From NCBI GenBank assembly GCA_024304885.1, contig JALJOM010000003.1:964110-1028109 (forward strand): a stretch of DNA of 64,000 bases, written 5' to 3'. The translations under genes were made by a program, and so were the position numbers. Below the pieces are notes generated by a model. That model was not told the DNA's origin and ran no database searches. It saw nothing but the letters and a program-made list of their open reading frames with translations. Shown here piece by piece: positions 38,110 to 46,900 of this stretch. The DNA is from Beijerinckiaceae bacterium (lineage in GTDB: Bacteria; Pseudomonadota; Alphaproteobacteria; Rhizobiales; Beijerinckiaceae). Positions within the stretch are counted from its first letter, which is position 1. Each line of letters begins with the position of its first letter.

Positions 38110-39228
38110 ATGCGGGTCGGCGTTCCGAAGGAGATCAAGCCCTACGAATATCGTGTCGGCCTCACGCCGGATGCCGCGCGCGAGTTCGTCGCGGCCGGCC
38201 ACGAGGTTCTCGTCGAAACCGGCGCCGGGGACGGGATCGACGCCTCGGATCAAGCCTACCGCGCGGCCGGAAGCGAGGTGGTCGATTCCGCCACGGAAAT
38301 CTTCGCACGGGCGCAGATGATCGTGAAGGTCAAGGAGCCGCAGCCCTGCGAATGGGTGCAGCTGCGCGAGGGTCAGATTCTGTTCGCCTATCTCCATCTC
38401 GCGGCCGCGACCGAGCTCACGCGCGGCCTCCTCGCCTCGGGATGCACCGCCGTCGCCTACGAGACGGTGGTCGGACCGGACGGGATCAGCCTGCCGCTTC
38501 TCGCGCCGATGAGCGAGGTCGCCGGCCGTCTCGCGATCGGTGCCGCCGGATTGGCCTTGGAGCGGCCGGCCGGCGGCCGCGGCCTGCTGCTCGGCGGTGT
38601 CCCCGGGGTGCCGCCGGCCCGGATCGCGGTCCTCGGCGGCGGGACGGTCGGCACCCAGGCGGCGCGCATGGCGACGGGGCTCGGGGCCGACGTGACGATC
38701 CTCGATCGCTCGCTCGCACGCTTGCGCGCGCTCGACGACTTGTTCCAAGGCCGGGCGCGGACGCGCTATGCGACGGCGGCGGCGATCGAGGACGAGGTCC
38801 TCGTCGCGGACGCGGTGATCGGGGCCGTGCTCGTTCCCGGCGCCAGCGCGCCGAAGCTCGTGACGAAGCCGATGCTCTCGGGGATGAAGCGCGGTGCCGT
38901 GCTCGTCGATGTCGCGATCGACCAGGGCGGCTGCTTCGCCACGTCGCATCCGACGACCCACGGAGATCCGACCTACGTGTTGGACGGCGTCGTGCATTAT
39001 TGCGTCGCCAACATGCCGGGCGCCGTGCCGCTGACAGCGAGCCATGCCCTTTCCCACGCGACGCTTCCTTATGGTCTCGCCCTGGCTGCCGGCGGGCTGC
39101 GCGCCGTGGCTTCGGATCTCGGGCTGCGGGCCGGCCTCAACGTTCATCGGGGCTTTCTCACCCACAAGGCGGTGGCGGACAGCCTCGGCATGTCCGTCGA
39201 GACGCCCGAAGCGGCGCTGGCGGCATGA
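38110..39228 (+). CDS. ald: Alanine dehydrogenase
   Basis: 372 residues from ATG 38110, the normal length. It deaminates L-alanine to pyruvate, reversibly, with NAD. It shows MRVGVPKEIKPYEYRVGLTP, MIVKVKEPQPCEW with the catalytic Lys, LFAYLHLAA with the catalytic His, the dinucleotide fold IAVLGGGTVGTQAARMATG and VDVAIDQGGCFATSHPTTH. It differs from transhydrogenase alpha by lacking the membrane part. Single gene, divergent from the DUF2380 gene. Confidence 0.96.
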   Translation: MRVGVPKEIKPYEYRVGLTPDAAREFVAAGHEVLVETGAGDGIDASDQAYRAAGSEVVDSATEIFARAQMIVKVKEPQPCEWVQLREGQILFAYLHLAAATELTRGLLASGCTAVAYETVVGPDGISLPLLAPMSEVAGRLAIGAAGLALERPAGGRGLLLGGVPGVPPARIAVLGGGTVGTQAARMATGLGADVTILDRSLARLRALDDLFQGRARTRYATAAAIEDEVLVADAVIGAVLVPGASAPKLVTKPMLSGMKRGAVLVDVAIDQGGCFATSHPTTHGDPTYVLDGVVHYCVANMPGAVPLTASHALSHATLPYGLALAAGGLRAVASDLGLRAGLNVHRGFLTHKAVADSLGMSVETPEAALAA

Positions 39229-39324
39229 GCGATCGCCGACATCCGGCCGGCACGCCGTGAGCGGAGCAACAAGTACTGGGCCAAAGCTAGGCCGAATGAT
39301 ATAATAAATTGCGGCTCAATACGC

Positions 39325-39352
39325 TTGACATTACGTATTGTCGAATTACATT
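39325..39352 (+). promoter_or_regulatory. Probable sigma70 promoter of the small-membrane-protein array
   Basis: A perfect TTGACA (39325-39330) is followed after 16 bases by TACATT (39347-39352), within an AT-rich pocket that stands out from the GC-rich surroundings. The first small-membrane-protein ORF starts at 39432. Confidence 0.55.
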
Positions 39353-39431
39353 TTCTATCAACGTTCCGCGCTGCCGATAAAAAATATAGTTCACAATCGA
39401 GGACGCGGCGAGACTCACGAGGAAACGCCTG

Positions 39432-39743
39432 ATGCTGGTCGGTCTCCTGATCGCCGTTCTCGCCACCGGAGTCGCTCTGGGCCTGGTTTTTCGTGGGTTT
39501 GTCCTGATCCCGATGTCCTTGGCGGTCGCCGTCCTGGCGAGCGTGGTTTCACTGCATCAAGGCGGCGAGCCGCTGCGCGTGCTCATCGTCACGAGCGCGA
39601 CCGTCACCTCTCTTCAGCTCGGCTATGTGCTCGGCTGGCTCCTGCACATGCTTTTGGTCCGGTTTCGGTCGCTCGAGAGCTCGTCTGAACGGTGCTGCCC
39701 GCAGGGTCAAGCAGGCCGCAGGTGGGCTGTGGATCGATGGTAG
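39432..39743 (+). CDS. Small two-helix membrane protein, tandem paralogue 1
   Basis: 103 residues. Two or three hydrophobic helices (MLVGLLIAVLATGVALGLVF, then FVLIPMSLAVAVLASVVSL, then LQLGYVLGWLLHMLLV) followed by a polar tail. It shares G..FR.FVL.P.S and QLGY..G with the two following ORFs, so these three are paralogues. GAGGAAACGCCTG precedes the ATG. Unknown family; inner membrane location inferred. Confidence 0.65.
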   Translation: MLVGLLIAVLATGVALGLVFRGFVLIPMSLAVAVLASVVSLHQGGEPLRVLIVTSATVTSLQLGYVLGWLLHMLLVRFRSLESSSERCCPQGQAGRRWAVDRW

Positions 39744-39983
39744 AGCTCGGCCCTTATCGGAGGTGACGTCCAGGATCGCAGGGAGGGCACCCGGAATTTT
39801 CGAGGTGGCGCTCCAATCTCGGCCGAGCCGCTGCCGCTCTCCGGCGGACGGACGCGGCTCGGGTCACGCAGCCCTCGCGAGGATATGCAACATCGATCGG
39901 CTTGATCTGGGTCAGTGCCGCAAGCGCCTACACAAAGCTACATTTGTGACCGGTTCCTCGGCGCAGTTTCGGAGAATTGCCAG

Positions 39984-40262
39984 ATGACTATATTGCTCTC
40001 GCTCGTGAGCCTGACGGTGGGGATGTGGCTCGGAGGGGCTTTTCGCGCGTTCGTTCTCTTGCCGACCTCTCTGGTTGTTGTAGCGGCGGTGATCGATGCT
40101 TCGCTGCTGATGGGCCGCTACACGCTCTATACGCCGCTCGAGGCCGCAACAATCGTCGCCGCGCTGCAGCTCGGCTATGGGCTCGGCCTCGTGGCGGGGT
40201 CGTTGCGGTTTCCCTGGTCGCTGCCCATGGTTTCCTCGACACGCCGTCCCGCTCGATGGTAG
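39984..40262 (+). CDS. Small two-helix membrane protein, tandem paralogue 2
   Basis: 92 residues from ATG 39984, with GGAGAATTGCCAG just upstream. Core: LVSLTVGMWLGGAFRAFVLL, PTSLVVVAAVIDASLLMG and AALQLGYGLGLVAGSLR. It is closer to paralogue 3 than to 1 (both have the LTVG, FRAFVLLPTS and LEAA motifs). Function unknown. Confidence 0.7.
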   Translation: MTILLSLVSLTVGMWLGGAFRAFVLLPTSLVVVAAVIDASLLMGRYTLYTPLEAATIVAALQLGYGLGLVAGSLRFPWSLPMVSSTRRPARW

Positions 40263-40507
40263 GCGCAAGCCTCGGCTACCCGGCGATGGTCGTGCGGTCG
40301 CCGCACGAGGAGACGACGTTTCCGAACCGCGAAGGCATTCGCTCAGGCGCGATTCCGAACCCGTTCGAGCGTATCGGGGTCGAGCAAGATTCGTGTTGCG
40401 GCCAGCGGGCGAATGGTCCTATCGTCGAGCGTTACAATCCGGCCGCGCACATCATGCGTGACGTCTCCAGTACAGGTAGTCTTTTTCGAATTTTTGAGGA
40501 TTGTCCC

Positions 40508-40819
40508 ATGCTTCTGATTTTTGCATTCGGGACCTTGACCGTGGGACTGGCTCTCGGGCTGGCATTCCGTGCATTCGTCCTCCTGCCGACGTCCGCGGTC
40601 GTTGCAATCCTCGCGCTCGGAGCCTGTCTTCTTCAGAACCATGGTATGTCGACCGCGCTGCTCGAGGCAGCAGCCATGGTCGCTGTAGGTCAGGTGGGCT
40701 ATGTGGTCGGCCATGCGTTGCGCCAGTGTGCGCTGGGCGTGCGGTTTCGAGTGACGTCCTGCGCACACCATCGGGTCGGAGAGCAGGCACACCCGTCTCG
40801 GGTCGCTCGCCGACGATAG
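40508..40819 (+). CDS. Small two-helix membrane protein, tandem paralogue 3
   Basis: 103 residues from ATG 40508, with TGAGGATTGTCCC upstream. Core: LLIFAFGTLTVGLALGLAFR, AFVLLPTSAVVAILALGA and LEAAAMVAVGQVGYVVGHAL, then a basic tail (AHHRVGEQAHPSRVARRR). The end is 18 bases from convergent folP. Part of the same triplicated family; each copy has its own ribosome site and 240-bp spacers. Confidence 0.7.
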   Translation: MLLIFAFGTLTVGLALGLAFRAFVLLPTSAVVAILALGACLLQNHGMSTALLEAAAMVAVGQVGYVVGHALRQCALGVRFRVTSCAHHRVGEQAHPSRVARRR

Positions 40820-40837
40820 GACACGTGCCTCCTCCTG

Positions 40838-41689
40838 CTATGCGACAGCCGGTTGCCGGGATGAGGCCGACAGGATTGCGTCGAAGACCTTGAAGCCGGC
40901 GACATGCTCGGCCACGTCGTGCACGCGGAAGATCGAGGCGCCATGGGCTGCCGCGGCGAGGTTGGCGGCGAGCGTCGGGACGAGGCGGGACTCGATCGGG
41001 GTTCCCGCGAGCTCGCCGAGCAGGGACTTGCGTGAGACGCCGACGAGAATCGGCAGGTCGAACATTCTCAGCTCGGGTAGCCGGGCCAGGGCTTCGAGGT
41101 TCTGGATCTGGCTCTTGCCGAAGCCGATGCCCGGGTCGAGCACGATGTGGCGCCGGGGGATCCCCGCCTTGTCGGCACGCCGCAGGGTCTCCTCGAAGAA
41201 CCGCTTCATGTCGGCCATGATGTCGAGGTCGCGATCGACGGCCTCGCGATTATGCATGACGACGACGGCCGCGCCGGTCTCGGCCACGATGTCCGCCATG
41301 GCCGGATCCTTCTGAAGACCCCAGACATCGTTGACGACCGCGGCGCCGGCCTCGACCGCAAAGCGCGCGACGCCCGCCTTCGTCGTATCGATCGAGATCG
41401 GGCAATCGACCGCGGCGAGAATCTCGGCCAGGATCGGCCGCAGGCGGGCGAGCTCCTCGTCCTCGGGCACCGGCGTATGACCGGGCCGCGTCGATTCCGC
41501 GCCGATATCGAGGATGTCGGCGCCGTCCGCGGCGAGCTTACGCGCCTGTGCGAGGGCCGTGTCGCGCCCGTGGAACTTGCCGCCGTCGGAGAAGGAATCG
41601 GGCGTGACGTTCAAGATCCCCATGACGAGGGATCGTCGGCCGATCTCCGACAGGAAGTGATCGCGCTTCTCGCTGACGCTCGTCGTCAT
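40838..41689 (-). CDS. folP: Dihydropteroate synthase
   Basis: 283 residues. It joins p-aminobenzoate to hydroxymethyl-dihydropterin pyrophosphate in folate synthesis. Signature motifs are all present: LVMGILNVTPDSFSDGG, LDIGAESTRPGHTPVP, DPGIGFGKS, GVSRKSLLGEL and FRVHDVAEH. The ATG overlaps the fhcC stop (ATGA at 41686-41689), so it is translated as the last gene of fhcB-A-D-C-folP. This physically ties folate/pterin synthesis to the methylofuran-dependent C1 operon. pabA/pabB nearby would supply its pABA. Confidence 0.96.
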   Translation of the reverse strand: MTTSVSEKRDHFLSEIGRRSLVMGILNVTPDSFSDGGKFHGRDTALAQARKLAADGADILDIGAESTRPGHTPVPEDEELARLRPILAEILAAVDCPISIDTTKAGVARFAVEAGAAVVNDVWGLQKDPAMADIVAETGAAVVVMHNREAVDRDLDIMADMKRFFEETLRRADKAGIPRRHIVLDPGIGFGKSQIQNLEALARLPELRMFDLPILVGVSRKSLLGELAGTPIESRLVPTLAANLAAAAHGASIFRVHDVAEHVAGFKVFDAILSASSRQPAVA

Positions 41690-42495
41690 GCCGGGAGCAG
41701 GATTTCCCCTTTGCCGAGTGCTGCCATGTCTCCGGCGAAACGCTCGAGCGGCCTCGAGAAGGCGGCTGCGGCGGCTTCGCTCGTCGGCCGCAGCAAACGT
41801 GCGAAGAGAGCCGAGAAGCTGCCGAAGCCGTTCCGGCCGCAGGTGACGAAGGTCGGCGCGAGAGGCGTGTGCGATCCGAGCAGGATCGTGCCGCGGCGCA
41901 TGAGCGTGCCGGGCAGGGCGCCGGCAGTGCCGAGCACGATCAGGGTCCCGGCGATCATGCGGCTGCCGGCATGATCGCCCGCGGCGCCTTCGATCACGAT
42001 CGTGCCGCGACGCAGCCGGTCGCCGGCCCGCGCGCCCGCCGAACCGCGCACGACGAGGAGGCCGCCCGTCATGCCTTCCATCTCGCCGTCCTGTGGCGCG
42101 GCGAGCAAGTCGCCCGCATCACCCTTGATCTCAAGCTTTCCCCCCGACATGGCCGAGCCCGCGAAAGGCCCGCAGTCCCCGGTGACGAGGATCGTCCCGG
42201 CGCTCATGGCGCGGCCGACATAGAGCCCGCATGCCCCTTCTACGACGATCTCGCCCGACTTCAGGTCCAGGCCGATATTGTCGAGCCGCGCCGAGCCGCC
42301 CTCGAATCGGATCGACGAGGCGTCGCCGGGCTTCAGCGTGAAGGCATCGCCGACCGTGACCTTGTGCTTCGTGGTCTGCAGCTCGATCGCGGCGATCTCG
42401 GCCTCGGACTTGCCGGCGAGGAGATGCGGCACGAGGGGGGAAAGATCGAGCCTTTGATCGGGCTCTTGCTTCAAGGCGAGGACGAGCGACGTCAC
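41686..42495 (-). CDS. fhcC: Formyltransferase/hydrolase complex subunit C
   Basis: 269 residues from GTG 42495, whose codon overlaps the fhcD stop (GTGA). The protein has the repeated right-handed beta-helix turns seen in FwdC/FmdC and the glutamate synthase alpha C-terminus: VEGACGLYVGRAMSAGTILV, TGDCGPFAGSAMSGGKLEIK, RGSAGARAGDRLRRGTIVIE and GAAGDHAGSRMIAGTLIVLG. FhcC is a structural subunit of the Fhc complex, which converts formyl-H4MPT to formate by way of methylofuran in aerobic methylotrophs. Fourth gene of fhcBADC. Confidence 0.95.
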   Translation of the reverse strand: MTSLVLALKQEPDQRLDLSPLVPHLLAGKSEAEIAAIELQTTKHKVTVGDAFTLKPGDASSIRFEGGSARLDNIGLDLKSGEIVVEGACGLYVGRAMSAGTILVTGDCGPFAGSAMSGGKLEIKGDAGDLLAAPQDGEMEGMTGGLLVVRGSAGARAGDRLRRGTIVIEGAAGDHAGSRMIAGTLIVLGTAGALPGTLMRRGTILLGSHTPLAPTFVTCGRNGFGSFSALFARLLRPTSEAAAAAFSRPLERFAGDMAALGKGEILLPA

Positions 42496-43400
42496 GGCAA
42501 GAGATCCTTCAGGTGGAAATGGAACGGCCCGAGCTTGCCGCCGTAGTTGCCCGCGCCGATGCGCTTCGCACCCTTGTCGGGTCCGAGGTCCGCGATCGCC
42601 GCGATCCCGGCCCGCATCGAGTCGGCAACCGATTTCTCGGTGAGGCCGTCGATGACGATCTCGAGCACGCAGCCGATATCGGGATCGAGCGCTGTCTTCA
42701 CCGCGCCGCGGAGCGTCGGGCAATAGGCGTCGTTGGTCGAGGCGATCATCGTCTTGTACTTGGCGCCGACCTTGGACCCCGACCGTACGATGCCGCCCGG
42801 AAAGGGAAGGATCGCATCCGGCATTGCGTTCATTGCATCGACGGCGGCTTGCGTCGCGATCATGGTCTTTTCCCAGTCGGCGCCCATGACGAGGAGGTTG
42901 CCGCCGCCGACGGCGCCCTTGGTCAGGCCGGTCGTCGCCTCGCAGAGAAACTCGCCGTCCATCACGGGGACCCGCCAGAAGTGTCGGTCGAGGAACTTCT
43001 TCGAGACCTGCCAGCCATCGCCGAAATAGCGGATCATGTCGCCGATCGGCAGCCGATCGGGGCTGTCGAGCCCCGAGAATACGGCCGAGCCCGGCGAGGT
43101 CAGCACGCATTGGCCGAGCCGGTTGACGAGCTGGCTCTGCAAGCCGTCGCTCGACATCGCGAAGAGAAGGACGCGCACGCCGGGACGCCCGTCGGGCGTT
43201 TGGTCTGCCGGCACATCGGCATCGATCCCGGCTTCCACACCGCAACCGATGACGGAGGTCGCAAAGCCCGTCATGGTGGTCGCCGCCTGGCGTGCCCAGC
43301 GCTCGTTCGGCGCCGTGATGAGGAGCGCCGTGCCTCGCATGGGAAAAGCTTCGGCGAAGGACTCGTCGATCCTCACGCCGTTGCAGATCATCGGCTGCAT
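42492..43400 (-). CDS. fhcD: Formylmethanofuran:H4MPT formyltransferase (Fhc subunit D)
   Basis: 302 residues from ATG 43400. Motifs include MICNGVRIDESFAEAFPMRG, TGFATSVIGCGVEAGI, VMDGEFLCEATTGLTKGAVG and AGNYGGKLGPFHFHLKDLL at the C-terminus. Family Ftr/FhcD moves the formyl group between H4MPT and (methylo)furan. The start overlaps the fhcA 3' end by 13 bases and its stop overlaps the fhcC start. Full length. Confidence 0.96.
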   Translation of the reverse strand: MQPMICNGVRIDESFAEAFPMRGTALLITAPNERWARQAATTMTGFATSVIGCGVEAGIDADVPADQTPDGRPGVRVLLFAMSSDGLQSQLVNRLGQCVLTSPGSAVFSGLDSPDRLPIGDMIRYFGDGWQVSKKFLDRHFWRVPVMDGEFLCEATTGLTKGAVGGGNLLVMGADWEKTMIATQAAVDAMNAMPDAILPFPGGIVRSGSKVGAKYKTMIASTNDAYCPTLRGAVKTALDPDIGCVLEIVIDGLTEKSVADSMRAGIAAIADLGPDKGAKRIGAGNYGGKLGPFHFHLKDLLP

Positions 43401-45022
43401 GCGACCTCCTGGAACGGCTCGGCGTGCGGAAGGACGTGGTCCGGAACCGCGAACATGTTGTGCGACAGGCCGTAGTGCTGCTCGTAATAGCCGGTGAGCC
43501 TGCGATCGATCGCCGGATCGTAGCCGGGCTTCACCTTGAGCGTCTTGCCCCAGCGGTAATGCGTCACGCGGCCGTCGCGCACGACGACTTCGCCGTCCTT
43601 GAAGACGAGATGGGCGGCGCGGAACATCTTGGCGATGTCGGCGTCGGGCGTATAGACCGCGATGTCGGCGAGGCCGCCCGGCGCGAGATGGCCGCGATCT
43701 GTAAGGCCGAGGAGTTTCGCCGGCGAGGCTCGCGTCATGATCGCGATCTCGTTCAGCGTATATTCGCGGTCGATCGAGGAAAGCGTCGTCAGGGCCACGG
43801 CGTCCTGCGGCTGGCGCGCGACGGCCTCGGCCCGCGCCTGCCGGCTCATGATCAGCGCGAAGAGGTTCGGATAGGTGGTGAAAGGCGCGCCGTTCGGGTG
43901 GTCGGTCGTGAAGAACACGCGCCAAGGATCGTCGACGAGAAGGAACAGCTCGAGCCCGCAGGCCCATTGGATCGCGTTGACGACATCGGTCTCGCGGTAG
44001 AGGTAGGGGACGATGCCGCCGCCGTTGGCGTCGCCGTCGAAGATCACCGACTTGCGTGGCTTCGCCGTGGAAACCCCGTTGAACTGGCGCAGCACGTCGG
44101 ACGAGATCGTGACCGTCTGTCCGAACATGGCCTGGCCGACATCGACCGTGACATTGGGATGCGCGTTGATCGCCGCGGCGAGCTCGGCCGCCCCCGACGA
44201 GAAGCCGAGATCCCCCTCGCTGCCATAGGCGTAGAACTGGATATGGGCGAAATGCAGTGGCTTGCCGCGCGCGGCCTCGATCGTCGCGAGCGCGGTTTCC
44301 ACGTTGCCGGGCAGGCCGAGATTGTTGCAATGCAGATGCAGCGGGTGAGGGACGTGGAGGTCCATGATCGCCTGCTGCAGCGCCTCGATGATCCGGCGCG
44401 AGGTCACGCCGTAGAACGGCACCACGTCGTCGAGCCCGAAGCTTCGTGCATTGTACTTGAACGCCGTCGCCCCGCCCGGGTTGATGACCTTGAGCCCGAG
44501 ACCGTTGGTCGCCGCGAGCGTCGAGGCCACATAGTCGGTGATGGCGGCCTGGTTCTCGTTGTCGCGCAGCAGCCCGAGCAGGAAATCATCGTTGCCGAGG
44601 ATGGTCAGCGCGCCCTTGTCGAGGATCGGCACATCGGCGAGCTCGAGATGGCCCTGCAGTGCCTGATGCGGCGCGACGGCGGGCTCGACCACCGTGGTGA
44701 AGCCCATCGTCGCATAGGTGCAGCCCGTCTCGAAGGTGGACCAGCGGCCGGTCGCGAGCGGCAGGGCAGGGGAGCGCGGGCTGTGGCCGCGGTGGAGCTC
44801 CGGCAGCAACAGGCGTGCAGTATTCACGTTGCCGCCGGCGATGTGGGAATGGATGTCGATCGCGCCGGCCATCACGATCTTGCCCGAGACGTCGTAGGTG
44901 ACATCCGGCTGACGGCCCTGCGGTGCGGCGACGATCCGGGACTCCTCGATCCAGATGTCGCCGACCTCGTCGCGCTGATGCACCGGATCGACGATTCGGC
45001 CGCCTTTGAGGAGAACGAGCAT
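43388..45022 (-). CDS. fhcA: Formyltransferase/hydrolase complex catalytic subunit A
   Basis: 544 residues from ATG 45022. An amidohydrolase-fold protein that hydrolyses formyl-methylofuran to formate. The metal-site HxH is in GAIDIHSHIAGG (H58, H60). Other conserved parts are LHLHCNNLGLPGN, VIFDGDANGGGIVPYLYRET and FFTTDHPNGAPFTTYPNLFA with catalytic-domain Asp/His. It begins 1 base after the fhcB stop and overlaps fhcD at its 3' end. This subunit with fhcB, D and C marks the organism as using the H4MPT formaldehyde-oxidation route. Confidence 0.97.
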   Translation of the reverse strand: MLVLLKGGRIVDPVHQRDEVGDIWIEESRIVAAPQGRQPDVTYDVSGKIVMAGAIDIHSHIAGGNVNTARLLLPELHRGHSPRSPALPLATGRWSTFETGCTYATMGFTTVVEPAVAPHQALQGHLELADVPILDKGALTILGNDDFLLGLLRDNENQAAITDYVASTLAATNGLGLKVINPGGATAFKYNARSFGLDDVVPFYGVTSRRIIEALQQAIMDLHVPHPLHLHCNNLGLPGNVETALATIEAARGKPLHFAHIQFYAYGSEGDLGFSSGAAELAAAINAHPNVTVDVGQAMFGQTVTISSDVLRQFNGVSTAKPRKSVIFDGDANGGGIVPYLYRETDVVNAIQWACGLELFLLVDDPWRVFFTTDHPNGAPFTTYPNLFALIMSRQARAEAVARQPQDAVALTTLSSIDREYTLNEIAIMTRASPAKLLGLTDRGHLAPGGLADIAVYTPDADIAKMFRAAHLVFKDGEVVVRDGRVTHYRWGKTLKVKPGYDPAIDRRLTGYYEQHYGLSHNMFAVPDHVLPHAEPFQEVACSR

Positions 45023-45023
45023 G

Positions 45024-46115
45024 CTACAGAGCTCCACCGATCTGTTGCGCGATGCGCAGGAGCACGGCCGCGACCGAGGCCTTGTTGCTCGGATGCGATG
45101 CCTTGCGTGCGACGATGGCAGCCGCCTCGCGCGAGTAATCCACGCCGTCGTGATCCACGGCGGGGCGGCCGATATCGATGCGGACCGCGGGCGGCTGCGC
45201 GAAATGCGCCTCGGCCGGAACCAGAGCCACGAGCGGGACGTGTCGCGTCCAGCTCGGCGTCTCGGCTTCATAGGCGGAGACCCACAAGGCCGCATCGGCC
45301 TCGCCGCTCTCGACGAGCCGCGTCGCATCGAAGCGCCAGGTGTCGTGGTCCGGGTAGCCGCGCCCGAACGAGGTGCGCATCGGAAATCCGGTCATCCAGC
45401 CCGACGCCTGCACGGCGCCGGCCGCGTTGGACTCCGCTCCGAGCGCGAGGCCGGTGAACCGCGTCGTCTTGTTGAGATCGAGCACGAGGCCCTGCAGCAT
45501 CTCGACCGACAGCTTGTCGAGCGCCGCGCCGCCCCACACGGCGACGCCGAACCTCGCCTTGCGCAAGATATCCGCGGCGGCATCGAGCTTTTGCGTGATG
45601 GCATCGTCGAGGGCGACCGGCCGCTCGGCGACTCGTGCGCGGAGCCCGCCGAGCGTCGTGACGAGGTCCGGGGCCTCGATCGGAACGACGGGGACGCCCG
45701 CGATCTCGCCGAGCCCCGGCTCGGGCGCGATCCACACGATCTTGCGCTTTTGTTGCGCGAGATCGAAGACGGGCAACTCCCCGGGCGCGAGCCGTTCGAA
45801 GAGCTGTGGCCAGACGCGGGTCAGGTCGGGCCCGACGCAGAGCAGCACATCGGCGCGAAGCCGGGCCTCGTTCGGCGTCGTGAACATCAACCCGAACTGG
45901 CGCAAGACATCGAGGTCGGAGAAAATCCGCGCCGAATGCATGTGGTCGTAGGCGCCGTGCAGCCGCTCGGCCAGCGCGATCGATCCGCGAATCCCGGCGA
46001 TATCGGTCCCGAGACCTGCAATGACGGGCAGGCGCGCGCGCGACAGGATCGCCGCGGCGCATTCTGTCGCTTCCTCGATCGAGGCGGGCTTTCCGTCGAC
46101 TTCTGCCTCGCTCAT
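45024..46115 (-). CDS. fhcB: Formyltransferase/hydrolase complex subunit B
   Basis: 363 residues from ATG 46115. It resembles the molybdopterin-binding FwdB/FmdB subunit, but at this length it lacks the N-terminal [4Fe-4S] Cys cluster of the archaeal enzyme, as bacterial FhcB does. Motifs are VIAGLGTDIAGIRGSIALAE, DVLLCVGPDLTRVWPQLFE and RTSFGRGYPDHDTWRFDATR. FhcB in methylotrophs is thought to be structural, without redox activity. First gene of fhcBADC-folP. Confidence 0.95.
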   Translation of the reverse strand: MSEAEVDGKPASIEEATECAAAILSRARLPVIAGLGTDIAGIRGSIALAERLHGAYDHMHSARIFSDLDVLRQFGLMFTTPNEARLRADVLLCVGPDLTRVWPQLFERLAPGELPVFDLAQQKRKIVWIAPEPGLGEIAGVPVVPIEAPDLVTTLGGLRARVAERPVALDDAITQKLDAAADILRKARFGVAVWGGAALDKLSVEMLQGLVLDLNKTTRFTGLALGAESNAAGAVQASGWMTGFPMRTSFGRGYPDHDTWRFDATRLVESGEADAALWVSAYEAETPSWTRHVPLVALVPAEAHFAQPPAVRIDIGRPAVDHDGVDYSREAAAIVARKASHPSNKASVAAVLLRIAQQIGGAL

Positions 46116-46900
46116 CAGTCCTCCCTCGCCCGCCTCGCGGCGGCCTCGGCCGCGCCCCCGCGCGTATCCGATCCCGACACGGCTATTGCATGAGATGCTT
46201 CGGCGCAAGCCGGCAACGCCGGATTTTTCGGGACGATCCGATTCCGTTTGAACGGGTCGATCGCCACCTGTAATGTGGATCGGCGGACCGCGTCCGAATC
46301 TCGCACAGGGCGTCTCGCGTCGTGCGGGACGAGGCCGAGTGCGAGCCCTGTGGCCGTTACCGCGGCAGGAGGAAGCTGGTGCAAAACCCGAGTCGCAGCC
46401 GGAGTGCCGTTGTCCTGAAACTCGCGATCGCACCGGCGCACGCCTCATCGGCCGCGACATTCTCATCGGCCGCGACATTCATGCGTGCCGCGCACATCGA
46501 CTCGCCGAGGGCCTACAAGGGACGACCCGCGGCGAAGCCGGCGGGCCAGCCGGCCGTGAAGTCGGCGCCCCCGAAGCCGTCGCCGCCCCCCGCGGAGCCG
46601 TCGCAACCCGCCAAGGAAGCCGGTGGCGAGAAGGAAGGCGGGAAGTAGCCGGCCGATGCTCCCCGGCTCGGGTCCCCACGGCTCGTCCACGCCACATCTC
46701 CGCCGCCGCGGCTCGACCGCCCCACGAATGGCCGAGTCCGAGTTCGGAATCACCGATCCCGCGAAGAATCGTCCAATCGACCGCGCGGTGAAAGTTCGCA
46801 GGACCCTGCGACCTCGAAAGCCGCCTAGGCGCAGCTCGAGGCCTCGGGTGGCCGAGGAGGCAAATGCTCGACCGGGTCGGAGGGTGCGGGAGACAGGTCG
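46116..46900. other. 785-bp divergent gap between fhcB and pabB
   Basis: This large gap separates the two C1/cofactor operons and must hold both promoters. It contains a perfect 18-bp tandem duplication (46444-46479). A 55-codon Pro/Ala/Lys-rich frame (46481-46648) has no recognisable features beyond low complexity and is not called as a gene. No clear -35/-10 was identified. Confidence 0.5.
46444..46479. repeat. Perfect 2 x 18-bp tandem duplication
   Basis: CTCATCGGCCGCGACATT occurs twice in succession (46444-46461 and 46462-46479) in the fhcB/pabB divergent gap. Confidence 0.9.

Noticed and set aside
46481-46648. 55-codon Pro/Ala/Lys-rich ORF in the fhcB-pabB gap
   Set aside because: Low complexity, no clear ribosome site, starts next to a tandem duplication; more likely non-coding.
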